From assembly GCA_019925095.2 (NCBI GenBank), contig CM034407.1, forward strand, positions 17,862,710 through 17,926,709: 64,000 bases of DNA, written 5' to 3'. The stretch is from Dendrolimus kikuchii. Taxonomy: Eukaryota; Arthropoda; Insecta; Lepidoptera; Lasiocampidae. The position numbers were made by a program, and so were the translations under genes. Below, one piece after another: positions 31,242 through 42,769 of this stretch; position 1 is the stretch's first letter, and every line of letters starts with the position of its first letter. Under the pieces are notes generated by a model. The model did no database searches and was not told the DNA's origin. It worked only from the letters and a program-made list of their open reading frames with translations.

Positions 31242-33004
31242 GAGGGGCTGAACCCTGGCCACTGATGCCAGAACCTAAACGTAAGCGTCCCATTGCTGGA
31301 CACAGACTTCCCTACTTTTTTTTAGATGGAAATGGACAGTAGAATACTACTACTAACAGTAGTAACCTCGAAGCTAGTAAAACTTGGGTGTCTTCAAGAC
31401 CCGTGGGGTAGGTACCTTCTAGGTAAGCCTGGTCTATTCAAGATCATATCTCCGCTCAACATCAGGCGAGATCATGGTGAAACGTGAACTTAACTACATT
31501 AAGAATTAACTTGACTAAGGCAGTCTGCCGCGTTTTACACATCGGTCATACGATGTGCAAGTTTTATCGCAATGTCTTCCCTCGCTGCAAGGGCGTGGTA
31601 ATTATAACAATATGTACATACATTAGAACAAAAAACTGCTTAAATGGTACATTCTTCCCGGCAAGAATTCGAAACCACGTTATTTGAAACGCGTATTTGA
31701 GAGACGACAACTTTAACAAGTTAGCTAACCTGGCTTTTTTACATGCATATCTATCTTTATGACATTATTTAACAACATATGGCTATCTGAGAGACGGTTT
31801 TACATACGAAATCAGTTGCTAACGGCGAACGAAATGCGATAATACAATATTAATATATCTTAGGCGACTGTGAAACAATTGCGTGTTAAAAGTTAAGAAA
31901 TTTATAACCAAAATGAAGATGCAATTAATTCTTATAAAAGTATTTTTAATTAACGTAATACTAACTCATTATGAGAGTTTGTTGACGTTAACTACTGCTG
32001 AGTCCTAACAATTTTAGCATCCTCCTAGTACCTGATTTCCTATCCAAGTTATCAGAAAGGAGTTTAGCTTCAAAGTATTTAATATTCGTTTAGGCGTAAC
32101 CTTAGAATAAACATATGTTACTTATTTACTAGTTTATACAATAGCCAGGAAAACCTATTATAATATTATAATGTAAAATTATACATTACAAGGTAAAATT
32201 ATATAACATAATTTATTGTTGAGTTAATATTAATCTATATTGGGTACCTAAATCACCTTACAGCTAAAACCTAAAGGTCTTTGTAACCACGTCTTAAATT
32301 TAAAAAAAAAAACCTTAAAACTAATTATCGCCCATTCCAAAAATAGAACACTAACATCCACGCACTTATAAAAAGAACACAATAATCACTGGCCACTAAT
32401 AACATGTAATTCGAAAATAAAAAAAAGACGTTCGCTTTTCAAACGAACGCTGGCGTCCGACGGCGCCACGGGATACAGACTGCAGCGTGATTCATCCCAT
32501 ATACAAGAAATAGAGGAAAAATAAAGACGGCGGCATTGCAAAACTGCGAATGTGCCGATCCGATGAATAAGTCAATAACACACTCGTAAGCTGTATAATG
32601 AGTGACTCGTACATTTTGCCTTGATATTTTAGCGATAGGCGAGGCGAATTTAACTAATTAGTTGCTGTTAATAATCATGATTGGAAGATGCGAATATTTT
32701 ATGAAGATTTATTCAAATTGAATCTCTTATATTACTACTCCATTGCATATGAAAGTAACTTATTAAACGAATTCAGTTAACATAGTTGTTGGATGTTAAT
32801 TGTTATTAGATAAAACTGTAAGCTTGTGCAGAAAATGTTTACTGTTTATAAAATATTAGTTTTCTATGATATCACTTGGAAATGTCTTGTTGGTATCAGA
32901 GATCTACAATTTGATTGAAACTGAGACTGGGGTGGAGTTATATGGGTTCAGCTTTCGCGTGGTATCTATTTGTTGTTTGAATATTGTAAAATACGAATAT
33001 TCAA
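31242..33004. other. mostly unique AT-rich DNA with small repeat scraps
   Basis: 31275-31315 has CCCATTGCTGGACACAGAC, an RTE-tail-like phrase. 31330-31480 has CTTCTAGGTAAGCCTGGTC text reminiscent of LINE leaders. 32430-32600 is GC-richer and partly resembles 33430-33530. No ORF or exon can be defended. Confidence 0.35.
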
Positions 33005-33262
33005 GACGGCCTCTGTGGTTGAGCGGGCTAAGCGTTTGCCGGCCTACCTCACTACAACGTAGAGGCTTCGGGTTTGATTTTTGGTATAGCAAATTTCGGA
33101 AACGTATTTATCTCCATTATTTACTATGGTCTGGGTGTCTGGGATCGGCCCCACAGTAGTCCGTTATATTTTACCCATAACACAAGTGTAACTTGCTTAA
33201 TTTAGGAATATACAATATGTGTGTTTGTCTGCCGATTTATTTTATTATTTATTATTATATTA
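33005..33262 (+). mobile_element. tRNA-derived SINE, family T1
   Basis: Head GGCCTCTGTGGTTGAGCGGG, B box decayed (GGGTTTGATTTTTGG), full body, and a tail of TTATT/ATTATT repeats at 33240-33262. Confidence 0.8.
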
Positions 33263-34634
33263 AATACACAGACATTGCAGTAATGACTAAAATAGATGTA
33301 GGTCGTCGATTCTATGACGTGACAAAAAAAAACTTGTGTCCATAGTATAATTTACTTTATTATCAGAACCATATTCTACGTTATACGAGAATAATTAAAC
33401 ACGACGTCGAGACAGTACAAGCAATAAGGCACAAGACCCGAGAAATGGCGGCAGGATAATACCGCGAATATGCCACGTCGATGAATAAGTCCGTAACTTA
33501 TGAAGTAATGATGTGATGTCTATGAAATTTTAACTCCATACAGTAGCGATTGGTTGTTGTTAGAGTATACTTTATTTGTTATATACAGAGCAAATAATAA
33601 AGCGGAGACCATATAAACGTAAAGAAAAACATATTATTTGCATTTTGCGTGATATGATAATTAATATTACAATGGAACAAGATCTTTTCAATTTCATGAA
33701 ATTGAAAAAGGTATTAGGATTATCTATTTATTGAAGTGAAACGTCTTTAGACTCGTGATTTGAAACTCGATGAAACGAAAAAGCGACACTAAAAAGATAT
33801 AAACACAAATCTGTTTGACTAAGCCTGCGAGAGAATGAGACACGAGCTTAACATTGTGCACCACAGATTAGAGTCAATAAGACCGATCATTAAACATAGG
33901 TCCAATTTGGACCGAAATAAAACTGATAATAACATTTTTTTAATTAACTTGGTTAGTCATTTTTGTGTCCATTGTCAATAATTCCACAGATATGATTTTT
34001 TTTCTTATTTGGTTCTTTTATTCTTCTTCCATAATATTACTAACGTATTTAATAACCATAGAAGACTACCAGGACCACAAAACAAATCAGGCAAAAGTCA
34101 AAAATACACATGTAACTTCGATGATCAAGTATTTTTATTAGGAATTTTCAGTACTGTAGAATTACACCTTTATTTTAATATTAGAATTAACTAAATACAG
34201 CCTAGAAATAAAATACGCGAGAACTATGTAGTGCATTTATTCGTAGAAAAAAAGTACGAAAGACGGAACACAGACAGAAGTCACGTTGACACATATTATG
34301 TCACTTGAATTTTGACGTCTCAAGGTTTCGTTCACAACTATTGATATTTCAATATATGACTCTGGCTGAATGCACAAACCGTGCCAAGCCATTATTGAAC
34401 AAAGAAGAAGATATTTCAACATATCGTATTCTCAGTTGTGGATTTTAATTAATTAACTTTGTTATTTTTAACATTTGTGTATTATAACTGTATTTTTATA
34501 CGAGATAAATTTAAAAGCGCATAACGCGCTAATTAGTATACTGACATCTTACGTGACGTCATCGTCCACGACACAAAAGCGCGCCAAAACGGTGGCGTTG
34601 AAATTGTCCGAATCTGATTGCAATTTTAAACATA
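33263..34634. other. AT-rich unique stretch
   Basis: 33730-33745 has TATTGAAGTGAAACGTC, the terminal motif of family Y, suggesting a fragment. Otherwise nothing supported. Confidence 0.35.
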
Positions 34635-34957
34635 CTAGTGGTCGCCAAGTGGTCGAAATTCGACCGTAAATAATTTAAATTATAAGTTTGAAGATTATTA
34701 AGGTTCTGTTGTCAAAGACTATACTTCTATAATCACAGATTTCGCCAAGACTACACTGTTAATTTGACTTAAACAATTAACAAAAGAGTATATACGCGTG
34801 TGTGTGTCAAATACATGGTAGTGTGTGTAATGTTTTTTTTATTGATTTAATATATTTTTATGCACAATTTAAAAAAAAATATTAGCATTCTGCACTCCTT
34901 CTCTATACTTATATGAACTATAAGTGTGCGAATTTTTTGCTTCACGTATTAATATGA
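34635..34957 (-). mobile_element. Helitron-like element, family B, complete
   Basis: Minus-sense: starts TCATATTAATACG after A (34957) and ends hairpin + CTAG (34635-34638) before T. Confidence 0.65.
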
Positions 34958-35267
34958 TTTCTTTTTAATTATAAAATTTATTTGAAATGCTATTTAGAAC
35001 CACTTGCATATTGTACTCGCGAGTACACTTTTAAAAAGTAATTACATCGGCCGTGCGTTGAAATGGTGTGCGCTCCGTGCCCAAGAGAGCATGACCGTCG
35101 AACGGTGTGAATGCCTGATCAACTTCACCGGCATTAGACTGATGCTTACATATTTAGTTACAGTACCAGCCGGTGGCCCGTGACGGCGTTCTGTTGCATA
35201 TGGGCCTTTCCCATATCGCCTGTTTGCTTCAATAACGTAATAAGACCGACAAATCATTTTGTTATTT
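34958..35267. other. short unassigned interval
   Basis: 35050-35200 is GC-richer, with a minus ORF of about 75 codons lacking recognisable motifs. Confidence 0.3.
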
Positions 35268-35616
35268 ACATACATACATACATAACTTCACGCCAGTTCC
35301 CTTGCGGGGTAGGCACGAACTACAGAGTGCCATTTAGGCTTATTCTTACACACCTCACTTGCTTCTTTCAAATTCATAACTTTTGTCATGCACGCTCGTA
35401 TGTTCTTAAGGCTCCTGACATCACCTTCTACTAGTACACGATCAATTTCATCATGGAAAGTGTGTCGTGGCCTTCCATGACTTCTGCATCCATCCACTTT
35501 TGCATTGTATATCTGTTTAGTCATTCTTTCATCATGCATTCTTTCCACATGCCCGAACCACCGGAGCATTCCTTTCCTTACCTTCACCCCGACACTCTCT
35601 TTTAGACCAACTCTCT
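35268..35616 (-). mobile_element. 5'-truncated RTE-like LINE, family R
   Basis: (TATG)n at 35268-35283. The minus frame encodes MLRWFGHVERMHDERMTK to ...ELA-stop without a break. 11-bp duplication TTTTGTTATTT (35257-35267 and 35617-35627). Confidence 0.8.
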
Positions 35617-35744
35617 TTTTGTTATTTGATAATTAAAATCACCCTTTCCGATTTTATTTGTTTTCTAAAAAACGTGGTCTGCTTTATAATACATTGTAGA
35701 TTGTCAGAAAAAGGGTTATTCATAACAAGAATAAGGTTTATTTT

Positions 35745-36590
35745 AATATTTTCTTAAGTTTTCGCGACTTGTATACGTAAAAAAACTACGTTTTAACGGT
35801 TTTGAGCGCGGTAATTTTATTCGATTTTGGTTTTTCCGACGTTTCGGCCACTTTTCAGTGGCCGTGATCACGGAAGACAAAGATGTCAAGTGTCAACGAG
35901 TATTGTTAAAGTTTTATTTAGCCTACCGCCAACTTGTTAATTTTAATTTTGTTTATGGTTATTATTTACTCTATGGGAGCCTAATCTAATTTACTACCGC
36001 TTCGCAACATGTTATGGCTTGAAGAGAAGAAGCGGCGCAAGAAAGTCTTCAAATTGAAAATTGAAATAAAAAAACACCCAAATTTCAATAGAGAAGATGG
36101 TTGGCAAGTACCACCTGTTTGGGATCCAATCATCATCAAAACTCTTAATACCCAAACCCAGCAAAAACCAGCTGCCAGACCTCAAGACACTGTGAGCTCT
36201 TTCTGCGTACAACGGAACACAAACCAACTTGACTGATAATTACTTTTATTTTCCTTCCACCCATTTTAATATTATATAAAATTATTAGAGCTAGGCATGT
36301 TTGCTGAAGAGTTTCTTGCGCCGCTTCTTCTCTTCAAGCCATAACATGTTGCGAAGCGGTAGTAAATTAGATTAGGCTCCCTTTAGAGTAAATAATAACC
36401 ATAAACAAAATTAAAATTAAATAATTAAAATTAACAAGTTGGCGGTAGGCAAATAAAACTTTAACAATACTCGTTGACACTTGACATCTTTGTCTTCCGT
36501 GATCACGGCCACTGAAAAGTGGCCGAAACGTCGGAAAAACCAAAATCAAATAAAATTACCGCGCTTAAAACCGTTAAAACGTAGTTTCAT
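35745..36590 (+). mobile_element. Penelope-like element, 846 bp, inverted terminal arms
   Basis: Flanked by GTTTATTTT (35736-35744 and 36591-36599). Leader, then an inverted copy of the terminal repeat (35785-36055), then a plus-strand coding scrap IEIKKHPNFNREDGW...VWDPII (36060-36135), then the terminal repeat in sense (36300-36590). The peptide is the GIY-YIG-proximal C-terminal motif of Penelope-like ORFs. The two arms, ~280 bp each, could form a long hairpin. Confidence 0.7.
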
Positions 36591-36932
36591 GTTTATTTTC
36601 TCAAAAAAATACAGGTGTTAGTTACAAAATTAAATGATGTATCTAAATATTTATTTTTTGGTTGAACAAATTACATGAAATAAAGCAGAGGGAGACAGGG
36701 GTCCAAAATGAGAAAAAGAACCATCCAACAGAACTCCTGGCTTCCTCCTTTCCTTCATTTAGATACAATTATTTTTGTCAGGTCATCTCTTTTTCTAAAA
36801 TATCAATTTTCAAGATAATACATTAATGAAACAAAGAGGCAATATGGCAGCATGCCAATCTATATTCTATTGGTATTAATGTCAATGTAAATTTTAATTA
36901 CACAAAAAACTGTCAGTTACTAAGTTTTAAAA

Positions 36933-39686
36933 TTACACAGCTGAACAAAATTGTAGCAAAGTATTAATATTGAAATATATGCCTATGATTTCAATATAGA
37001 CGCCAAAGGACACGACGAGTGGATTTCGATGGTGCGGCGCGAGATCGAAATACTTACGCGAGAGCGACGTAATGTAGTTTTTGATGGAGGGAAGCTCCAG
37101 ATCGCGGTGGAGGTCGACGTTACGCATATAGAGGGGAGCACCGACGGCTCTGCGCATGAATTTGTTTTGCACGATTTGCAATTTATCTAAAAGGGCAGGC
37201 TTGGCATGGCCGAATACCACACTCGCGTATGTCATGATCGGGCGGATGCATGTTTTATACAAAGTAAGCTTGTGTCTGAGGGACATTTTGCTTCGTTTGT
37301 CTATCATGGGTGCTAAACGACCCATCACAAATCGCGCTCTATTTCGGATTATAGTGATATGCTCGTTGAAGCGCAAGTTCCGATCTAGGGTGACACCCAG
37401 GTATTTGGTGTACTTTTCCCAGGGAATTTGTTGTTCGTAGAGCGAAATGGTTTTTAGGCGAAGGCAAGCGCGTTTGGGGGAGCGAAGCGTGCCCGGGGAA
37501 AAGAACATTGCTGCGCTTTTCTCCGGGTTTACCTCTATCCTCCATTTGCGAAACCATTCGCCTAGCTCTGTGACAGCTGCCTGCAGCCGGACGCAAGCCA
37601 TTTGTCGGTTGCGATCTGATGTATAGAGTGCGGTGTCATCCGCGAAGAGGGCTAACTCCACATCTGGAGTTTTTGGGATGTCGCTGGTGTACAGCGTGAA
37701 AAGTAGTGGGGACAGGGCCGAGCCCTGTGGTACACCGGCTGTGAGTGGGTGAGGGGACGAGCGCGTTCCCTCCACTCGAAAACGGAAGCTTCGGCCTAAG
37801 AGGAAGTCTCGCAAGATGAGCACGAGTCTGTCTGGCACACCGAACTGGTACAACTTGTAAATCAAGCCGTTGTGCCAGACCTTGTCGAAGGCTTTTGCTA
37901 CGTCTAGGAACAGTGCGGCTGTTCCTATAGGGCGGGGGCGATGGGCAAAGTGAGATAGTATGTGCTCCGTGATGCGGTGCACCTGTTGCACACATGAGTG
38001 TCTAGCACGGAAGCCAAATTGCTCATCAGGTAATAGATGTTTGCTGAAGGCAAAATCTCTAAGTCGTGAGAGGATGACTCTCTCGTAAAGCTTGCTGAGT
38101 GCGCTTAGTAGGCTGATTGGACGGTAGCTGGACGGTTTATTAGCCGGTTTTCCCGGCTTGTGAATACCAATGACATCTGCCTCCTTCCAGATCGCGGGGA
38201 AGGAGCAGTTTGTTATGGCGGCATTAAAGATGCTCACCAGGATTATAATTAGATGGGCGGGTAGGAGTTTTAAAACGCGATTGTTGATGCCATCGGTCCC
38301 TGGGGCCTTTCGCGGTTTGAGAGACTTGATCAGATCTTGCACTTCTTCGACTGTGACCGGGTCGAGTGTGGTTTCCGCTGGTAAGGAGGATCTACGTTCG
38401 ACCTCGGAGTCCACCTCCGTCAGGTGTGACTGGTCGACGTTTTGCGTAGTGGGGGAGCATTGAAGCTCTAGACTCTGAGCAAGGCACTCGGCTTTCTCCT
38501 CGTCATCGAACGCCTCGGTGTTGTCGGCTCTTTCTAGCGCGGGTATGACAGTAAGGGTGTCTGATTTGAGAGCTCTAGCCAGCTTCCAGTACGCCTGGTG
38601 AGTTGGTTCGATATCCCTCAACGTTCTGTCCCAACGTTGTTCCCTGACTTCCCGGATACGTAGTTTGACCTCGCGCTCTAGTTCGCGGAGTCGGATTCTG
38701 TTATCCTCGGTGGGATATCTGTCATGAGCTCTGGAGGCGGCTCTCTTTTCCCTCAGCAGTACCCTCACCTCGTCCGGCAGGCATAAGTGGCGGTCATCCT
38801 CCACTGGCACCTGCCTGGACGAGTTCCGCACTGCGGATTGAAGGTGGCTGGTGAGGGCTTCGATCGCCCTCTCCGTGTCTTGGCGGGACCCGATGTGATC
38901 TGGGATGCGGTCCAGGTCTTGTGAGCTGGTTGCCTTGAGGAGGTCCCCAAGTCTCAACCAGTCCACAGAGGTCCTAGTTTCAGATGTCTGGTCTGTCTGT
39001 GGTCCTAATCTAAGGATAACCGGACGATGGTCCGAGTCTATATCGTCCATCGTTTCGATCGAATGGAACTGAAGAGTTACGCCCCTCAGTAATGCTAGGT
39101 CGAGAGTGTTTGGGGTCCCCCAGTCGCGGTTGGGGGGATATCTTGTGGGGGTCATGGGCGTTAGTATATCAAACAAAAGATTGTCTGATATATTTATTAG
39201 GGCTCTGCCATTGGTGTTAGTGGTATTGCAATTCCACTGCTCGTGTTTGCAATTCAGATCTCCGGCTATTATAACAGCCGGGCCTAGGTTGAATAGGGCT
39301 TCTAGGTCTTTTTTAATAAGGGTTTTTTGGCATGCGAGGTATGCTGAGACTATGACTAGAGGTTGGTGGCCAGTCATTGCTAGTCTGCAGGCGGATACCT
39401 CCATACCTTCTAGTGGAGGGGTGACTACAGGCATGCAGTGTAGGGATCTCCTGAAATAGATCAGGGTGCCGCCACCACGGCCTACCCTGTCATGTCTAGT
39501 GACCCGATAGTTAGAGATCTTTGGATCTCTATTACTCGGTTTCAGGAAGGTCTCCTGTACTAGTAGTATATCTACTTGATTGGTAACCAGGAAGTCATGG
39601 ACCAAGTCGCGCTGGTTTCGAAGGCCGTTGGCGTTATAAGTCGCCAGAGTCAATGAGCGTGGTTTATTTCTACCTACATGCGCCAT
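36933..39686 (-). CDS. Jockey-type ORF2: endonuclease + reverse transcriptase (917 aa)
   Basis: Cuts target DNA and reverse-transcribes the element. Endonuclease at residues ~12-225: N18 (TYNANGLR), E45 (VQETFL), D143/N145 (AGDLNCKH), S218-D219-H220. RT at ~455-720: KAPGTDGINN at 460, D595 (FLDVAKAFDKVW), GVPQGSALSP at 651, FADD 681-684. The C-terminal part contains LTLYKTCIRPIMTYAS and RKYFDLAPHHRNP, standard for Jockey, then ~25 hydrophobic residues that look atypical and may be a short 3'-end change. FADD and the preceding CCHC-type ORF1 support the Jockey clade. No inactivating mutation is visible. Confidence 0.9.
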   Translation of the reverse strand: MAHVGRNKPRSLTLATYNANGLRNQRDLVHDFLVTNQVDILLVQETFLKPSNRDPKISNYRVTRHDRVGRGGGTLIYFRRSLHCMPVVTPPLEGMEVSACRLAMTGHQPLVIVSAYLACQKTLIKKDLEALFNLGPAVIIAGDLNCKHEQWNCNTTNTNGRALINISDNLLFDILTPMTPTRYPPNRDWGTPNTLDLALLRGVTLQFHSIETMDDIDSDHRPVILRLGPQTDQTSETRTSVDWLRLGDLLKATSSQDLDRIPDHIGSRQDTERAIEALTSHLQSAVRNSSRQVPVEDDRHLCLPDEVRVLLREKRAASRAHDRYPTEDNRIRLRELEREVKLRIREVREQRWDRTLRDIEPTHQAYWKLARALKSDTLTVIPALERADNTEAFDDEEKAECLAQSLELQCSPTTQNVDQSHLTEVDSEVERRSSLPAETTLDPVTVEEVQDLIKSLKPRKAPGTDGINNRVLKLLPAHLIIILVSIFNAAITNCSFPAIWKEADVIGIHKPGKPANKPSSYRPISLLSALSKLYERVILSRLRDFAFSKHLLPDEQFGFRARHSCVQQVHRITEHILSHFAHRPRPIGTAALFLDVAKAFDKVWHNGLIYKLYQFGVPDRLVLILRDFLLGRSFRFRVEGTRSSPHPLTAGVPQGSALSPLLFTLYTSDIPKTPDVELALFADDTALYTSDRNRQMACVRLQAAVTELGEWFRKWRIEVNPEKSAAMFFSPGTLRSPKRACLRLKTISLYEQQIPWEKYTKYLGVTLDRNLRFNEHITIIRNRARFVMGRLAPMIDKRSKMSLRHKLTLYKTCIRPIMTYASVVFGHAKPALLDKLQIVQNKFMRRAVGAPLYMRNVDLHRDLELPSIKNYITSLSRKYFDLAPHHRNPLVVSFGVYIEIIGIYFNINTLLQFCSAV

Positions 39687-39724
39687 TTGTTACCGGTAAC
39701 AAGAATTTGTACTAGGTTGTTTAG

Positions 39725-41599
39725 TTACAACGATCTAAGTATTTGGAGGAGGTACGCGTGATCCATTTCGATCACGAGTTGATCCCGGAGGGAGGGTTGA
39801 GTTGACTCTGAAACTTGTCTCAGTTTCCGAGCCAAGAGTTGGACCTCTTCCAGGTCGAAGGGCAAGTTCTTGGCGAATTTAGTCGCCAAAGCTAAGTCCT
39901 CCGCTATAGAGTGGTGGGCCGATGGCCCAGAAGGTGCCTTAGAAATGGGGGCGGGGGAGAGGGTGGCCGAGGGTAGGCCGGCCATAACTGGGGCACGCGT
40001 CCTCAGCGGAGGAAACGCTTCCGTCGTGGGAAGACCCGTCCAGTGGTTTACCACTGGAGGGGGGGCCGCCACGAATGCGGGTTTGTTCGGCACTTTTCTA
40101 GTGCCTTTTTGGGCATTGCCCTTTCCGACCTTACGTTTGGGTCGGGGGGCGGCAGGGCAGCCTCTGTAGTTAGCAGGGTGACCCGCTTGGCCGCAGAGGA
40201 TGCAGCTGGGTGGCTCCGGGGAGTCCCGGGTGCGAGTGCACTCCGAGGTCCCGTGGTCGCCCAGGCACTTGACGCACCTGGGACGGGATTGACAATGAAG
40301 GGCAGAGTGCCCATAAAGTTGGCAGCGATGACACTGCCGTAGTGTATGTTTTTCGTGTGGACGTTCCACACGAAGGCCAGAGAGGCCACAGACCTTCTCA
40401 AGTTCGAAGATCTTTTTCCCCTCTGGGGAGAGGTCGAGGACAACCAATACTAGGTTTAGAGGCGACTTTGTGGCGTCGCCTCTGTGCATACGGTGCACTT
40501 CGTGCACTGGTAGGGCTTGGGACTTAAGGTCCTCTAGAATGTAGGAACTTTCAATTTCCTGAGGAAGTCCGCGAATTACAGCCCGAAGGCGTTTTTCTTC
40601 TGGCAGGGCGTAAGTGTAGTAACCGATTTTACGGTCACATAATAGAGTAGTTAGGGCGCGGTGGTCACTTGAAGATGTGACCATAACTTTGATGCCGTGT
40701 TGGGTATCACGGGCCTCTTTTATGGAGATTGCCTTACCTGGCAGTTCCTTAGCGAGTTGAAGCCAATGAGCTTTCTCGCGGATGATCAGGGGTGGCGGCG
40801 GGCGCTGTGAAGGTGGCCCAGGGCGGCTGGAAGGTGCCATTGTCGGTTTTGTGCCCGCAGTGGGGGCGGGGTTGGGGGGGACCTCCCTCTGGGTCTTACG
40901 TTTTTTACTACGATTGACGGTTATGAAACCGTCATCGTCTTCGCGGTCTAAGGGGATATTCGCGGGAGGCGCGACATCCATGGGGGTAATTTCATCGGCT
41001 GGTGTAAGAGGGGCAACCCTGAGGTATTGCGAACCTTCAGTGGTTAAGTCGATTTCTCGACGAGAATCGATTACGCGATGGATGGGCGAACGCGAACGCG
41101 ATGTCGTCGAACTCGCGGAGCTCGAACGCGGTTTTCCCGGTGTGGGACCGCGAGAAAACGAGGCGCGCGACTTTGGTGCCACACGGTGGGCGTCGTTGAG
41201 CGGGGGTGCGGGCGGCGGGCGCACCGGTAACACGGCGGGTACGGACGCGGGGGGCGCGGGCGCTGCGGTAGAGCGCAGGTGGTCTGCGGCATGTGCGGCT
41301 GCGGGGGTCGCGGGGGGTGCGATGGTCGCGGCAGATGCGGGCGCGGGGAGGGGGGCCTGCGCGGGGGCCCTTTGCACGTGTGACTCGCGGGACACAGGTT
41401 TCTCGGAATTAAGTTCCGAGATAACAACGGACGCCATTGATTGGGACTCCGGAGTCCTCAAAAATTGGTCGAGTGCTTGAGGGAATTGCTGTCGTAAAAA
41501 CGACAGCAAACCCTCTAACAGCGACGGAGAGGCCTCCACGCCGTCCATTGTCCCTGAGGGGGACGAACGATTTGGTGGAAAAACCACCTGATGATGCAC
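39725..41599 (-). CDS. Jockey-type ORF1: gag-like RNA-binding protein (624 aa)
   Basis: Nucleocapsid-like protein that coats the element's RNA. Residues ~75-275 are low-complexity, rich in Ala, Pro and Ser. A PRE_C2HC-like segment lies around 330-410. Three zinc knuckles follow: C423-x2-C426-x4-H431-x4-C436, C442-x2-C445-x3-H449-x4-C454 and C466-x2-C469-x4-H474-x6-C481. Jockey gags have this triple arrangement. The C-terminus is Pro-rich. The GC-rich Ala/Pro part (41150-41380) stands out against the AT-rich surroundings. The ORF is uninterrupted. The start could also be at the internal Met18. Confidence 0.85.
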   Translation of the reverse strand: MHHQVVFPPNRSSPSGTMDGVEASPSLLEGLLSFLRQQFPQALDQFLRTPESQSMASVVISELNSEKPVSRESHVQRAPAQAPLPAPASAATIAPPATPAAAHAADHLRSTAAPAPPASVPAVLPVRPPPAPPLNDAHRVAPKSRASFSRGPTPGKPRSSSASSTTSRSRSPIHRVIDSRREIDLTTEGSQYLRVAPLTPADEITPMDVAPPANIPLDREDDDGFITVNRSKKRKTQREVPPNPAPTAGTKPTMAPSSRPGPPSQRPPPPLIIREKAHWLQLAKELPGKAISIKEARDTQHGIKVMVTSSSDHRALTTLLCDRKIGYYTYALPEEKRLRAVIRGLPQEIESSYILEDLKSQALPVHEVHRMHRGDATKSPLNLVLVVLDLSPEGKKIFELEKVCGLSGLRVERPHEKHTLRQCHRCQLYGHSALHCQSRPRCVKCLGDHGTSECTRTRDSPEPPSCILCGQAGHPANYRGCPAAPRPKRKVGKGNAQKGTRKVPNKPAFVAAPPPVVNHWTGLPTTEAFPPLRTRAPVMAGLPSATLSPAPISKAPSGPSAHHSIAEDLALATKFAKNLPFDLEEVQLLARKLRQVSESTQPSLRDQLVIEMDHAYLLQILRSL

Positions 41600-41715
41600 T
41601 TTTCACTGCACTGTCACAGAAAAAACACAGATCGACCGGGTGAACGAACGAACACAACGAACACGAATAACGGACTGCCGAGGCGGAACGGGAGACGTGC
41701 GCGCGCGACGAAGAA

Positions 41716-41890
41716 TTTTTTTTTTATTGCGAAGCTTGCAAACAGGCAGACGGCCCAGCTCATGGAAAACGGTTACCACCGCATATACACTTTGCAAACG
41801 CTTTGCCAGACTTTTAGGATGGAATAGAGAGGATATATAGAGACAAGAGGAATGGAATAGAGAGGATGGAATAGTAGGAAGGGGAAGTGG
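41716..41890 (-). repeat. older LINE 3'-tail fragment
   Basis: Minus-sense: AATAAAAAAAAA at 41727-41716, CTGCCTGTTTGCAAGC, then a GGAATAG-rich stretch as at 6840-6910. The Jockey element begins directly at its A-run. Confidence 0.5.
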
Positions 41891-42004
41891 GCCATCTGAA
41901 CTCTGACTCATCGTATAAAAAACGACAAGCTCAATGCTAACCATTTCACGCCGATATTCTGTGAGAGAGTGGTATCATGGGCCGGCCCTACGAGCTGCAA
42001 TCAA

Positions 42005-42343
42005 TACAATCATTCCAGTGGCCCAATTTCGCTATTACTATGTCGTCAAAATCGCCGGAGAATATCGCCTCAAATGTAGGATTGCCTGATTTCGGTATTC
42101 TCTTAATTCCAATGGCGTGGCGGGTAAGTCTATAAATATTTATAAGCGACAAATCGCGAAATAAATGTTTAAAATGTCGGCAGCTTTTAAATATTTATTA
42201 GGGTTAACGCCATTTCCCGCTAATGGTAATACCAGTTTTATTCTATTTTTGACATTGAGAAGATATTGTAGATTTAGTAGAATATGAATTTTTAACACCA
42301 TCGAATCGCTTTGAATATCTTCGTTACACCAAGATTTTTTTAA
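42005..42343. mobile_element. TIR element, family X, second copy
   Basis: CCAGTGGCCCAATTTCGC through ATATTTATAAGCGACAAATC to AATATCTTCGTTACACCAAG, collinear with 18609-18965. Its right end is obscured by the adjoining S copy. Confidence 0.45.
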
Positions 42344-42655
42344 ATTTTTTATTGCACGAGATCAGCAGACAGGCAAATGGCCCACTTGATGGAAAGCGGT
42401 TACCATCGCCTATGGACATTTGCAACACCAAAGGTGCTACAAATGCGCTGCTGCTCTCTTAAGGGAAACTGGAACCTGGTCACTAATGCCGGAACACAAC
42501 TCGAAGGTTGTTATGGCGACATACTTTAGACCAGGGGTGGTAGCCATCCAGTCGGGCAAATGCCCTACCACCTGGCTGTGGGTTGTTAAGTCGCCTCTTA
42601 CGACAGGCCGCCCGGCCGCAGGAAATTGTATTCTTTCTCCGTTCCTGCACGGATA
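42344..42655 (-). mobile_element. family S repeat, full length
   Basis: Complete minus-sense copy next to family X, as also at 18.5-19.1 kb. Confidence 0.85.
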
Positions 42656-42769
42656 AAAAAGATATTGAAATAGCAGTATATAATGCTGATTTACAGATGA
42701 TAATTTTTGAATTTTTGTCTGTCTGTCAAAAAATTTAATAACAATCTAGGCTTTTGCCATTTTCAGCGC

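Larger units (their letters stand above)
36600..41720 (-). mobile_element. Jockey-type LINE, apparently full length
   Basis: Minus-sense: 5' end near 41716, next to the A-run of an older LINE fragment; ORF1 41599-39725; ORF2 39686-36933; 3' UTR to about 36600 with an AATAAA at its end. 38 bases separate the two ORFs. Both ORFs are open. No target duplication identified. Confidence 0.75.

Noticed and set aside
41071..41480. Long plus-strand and minus-strand Pro/Ala or Gly-rich ORFs at 40.8-41.5 kb
   Set aside because: They are alternative frames of the GC-rich low-complexity part of the Jockey ORF1.
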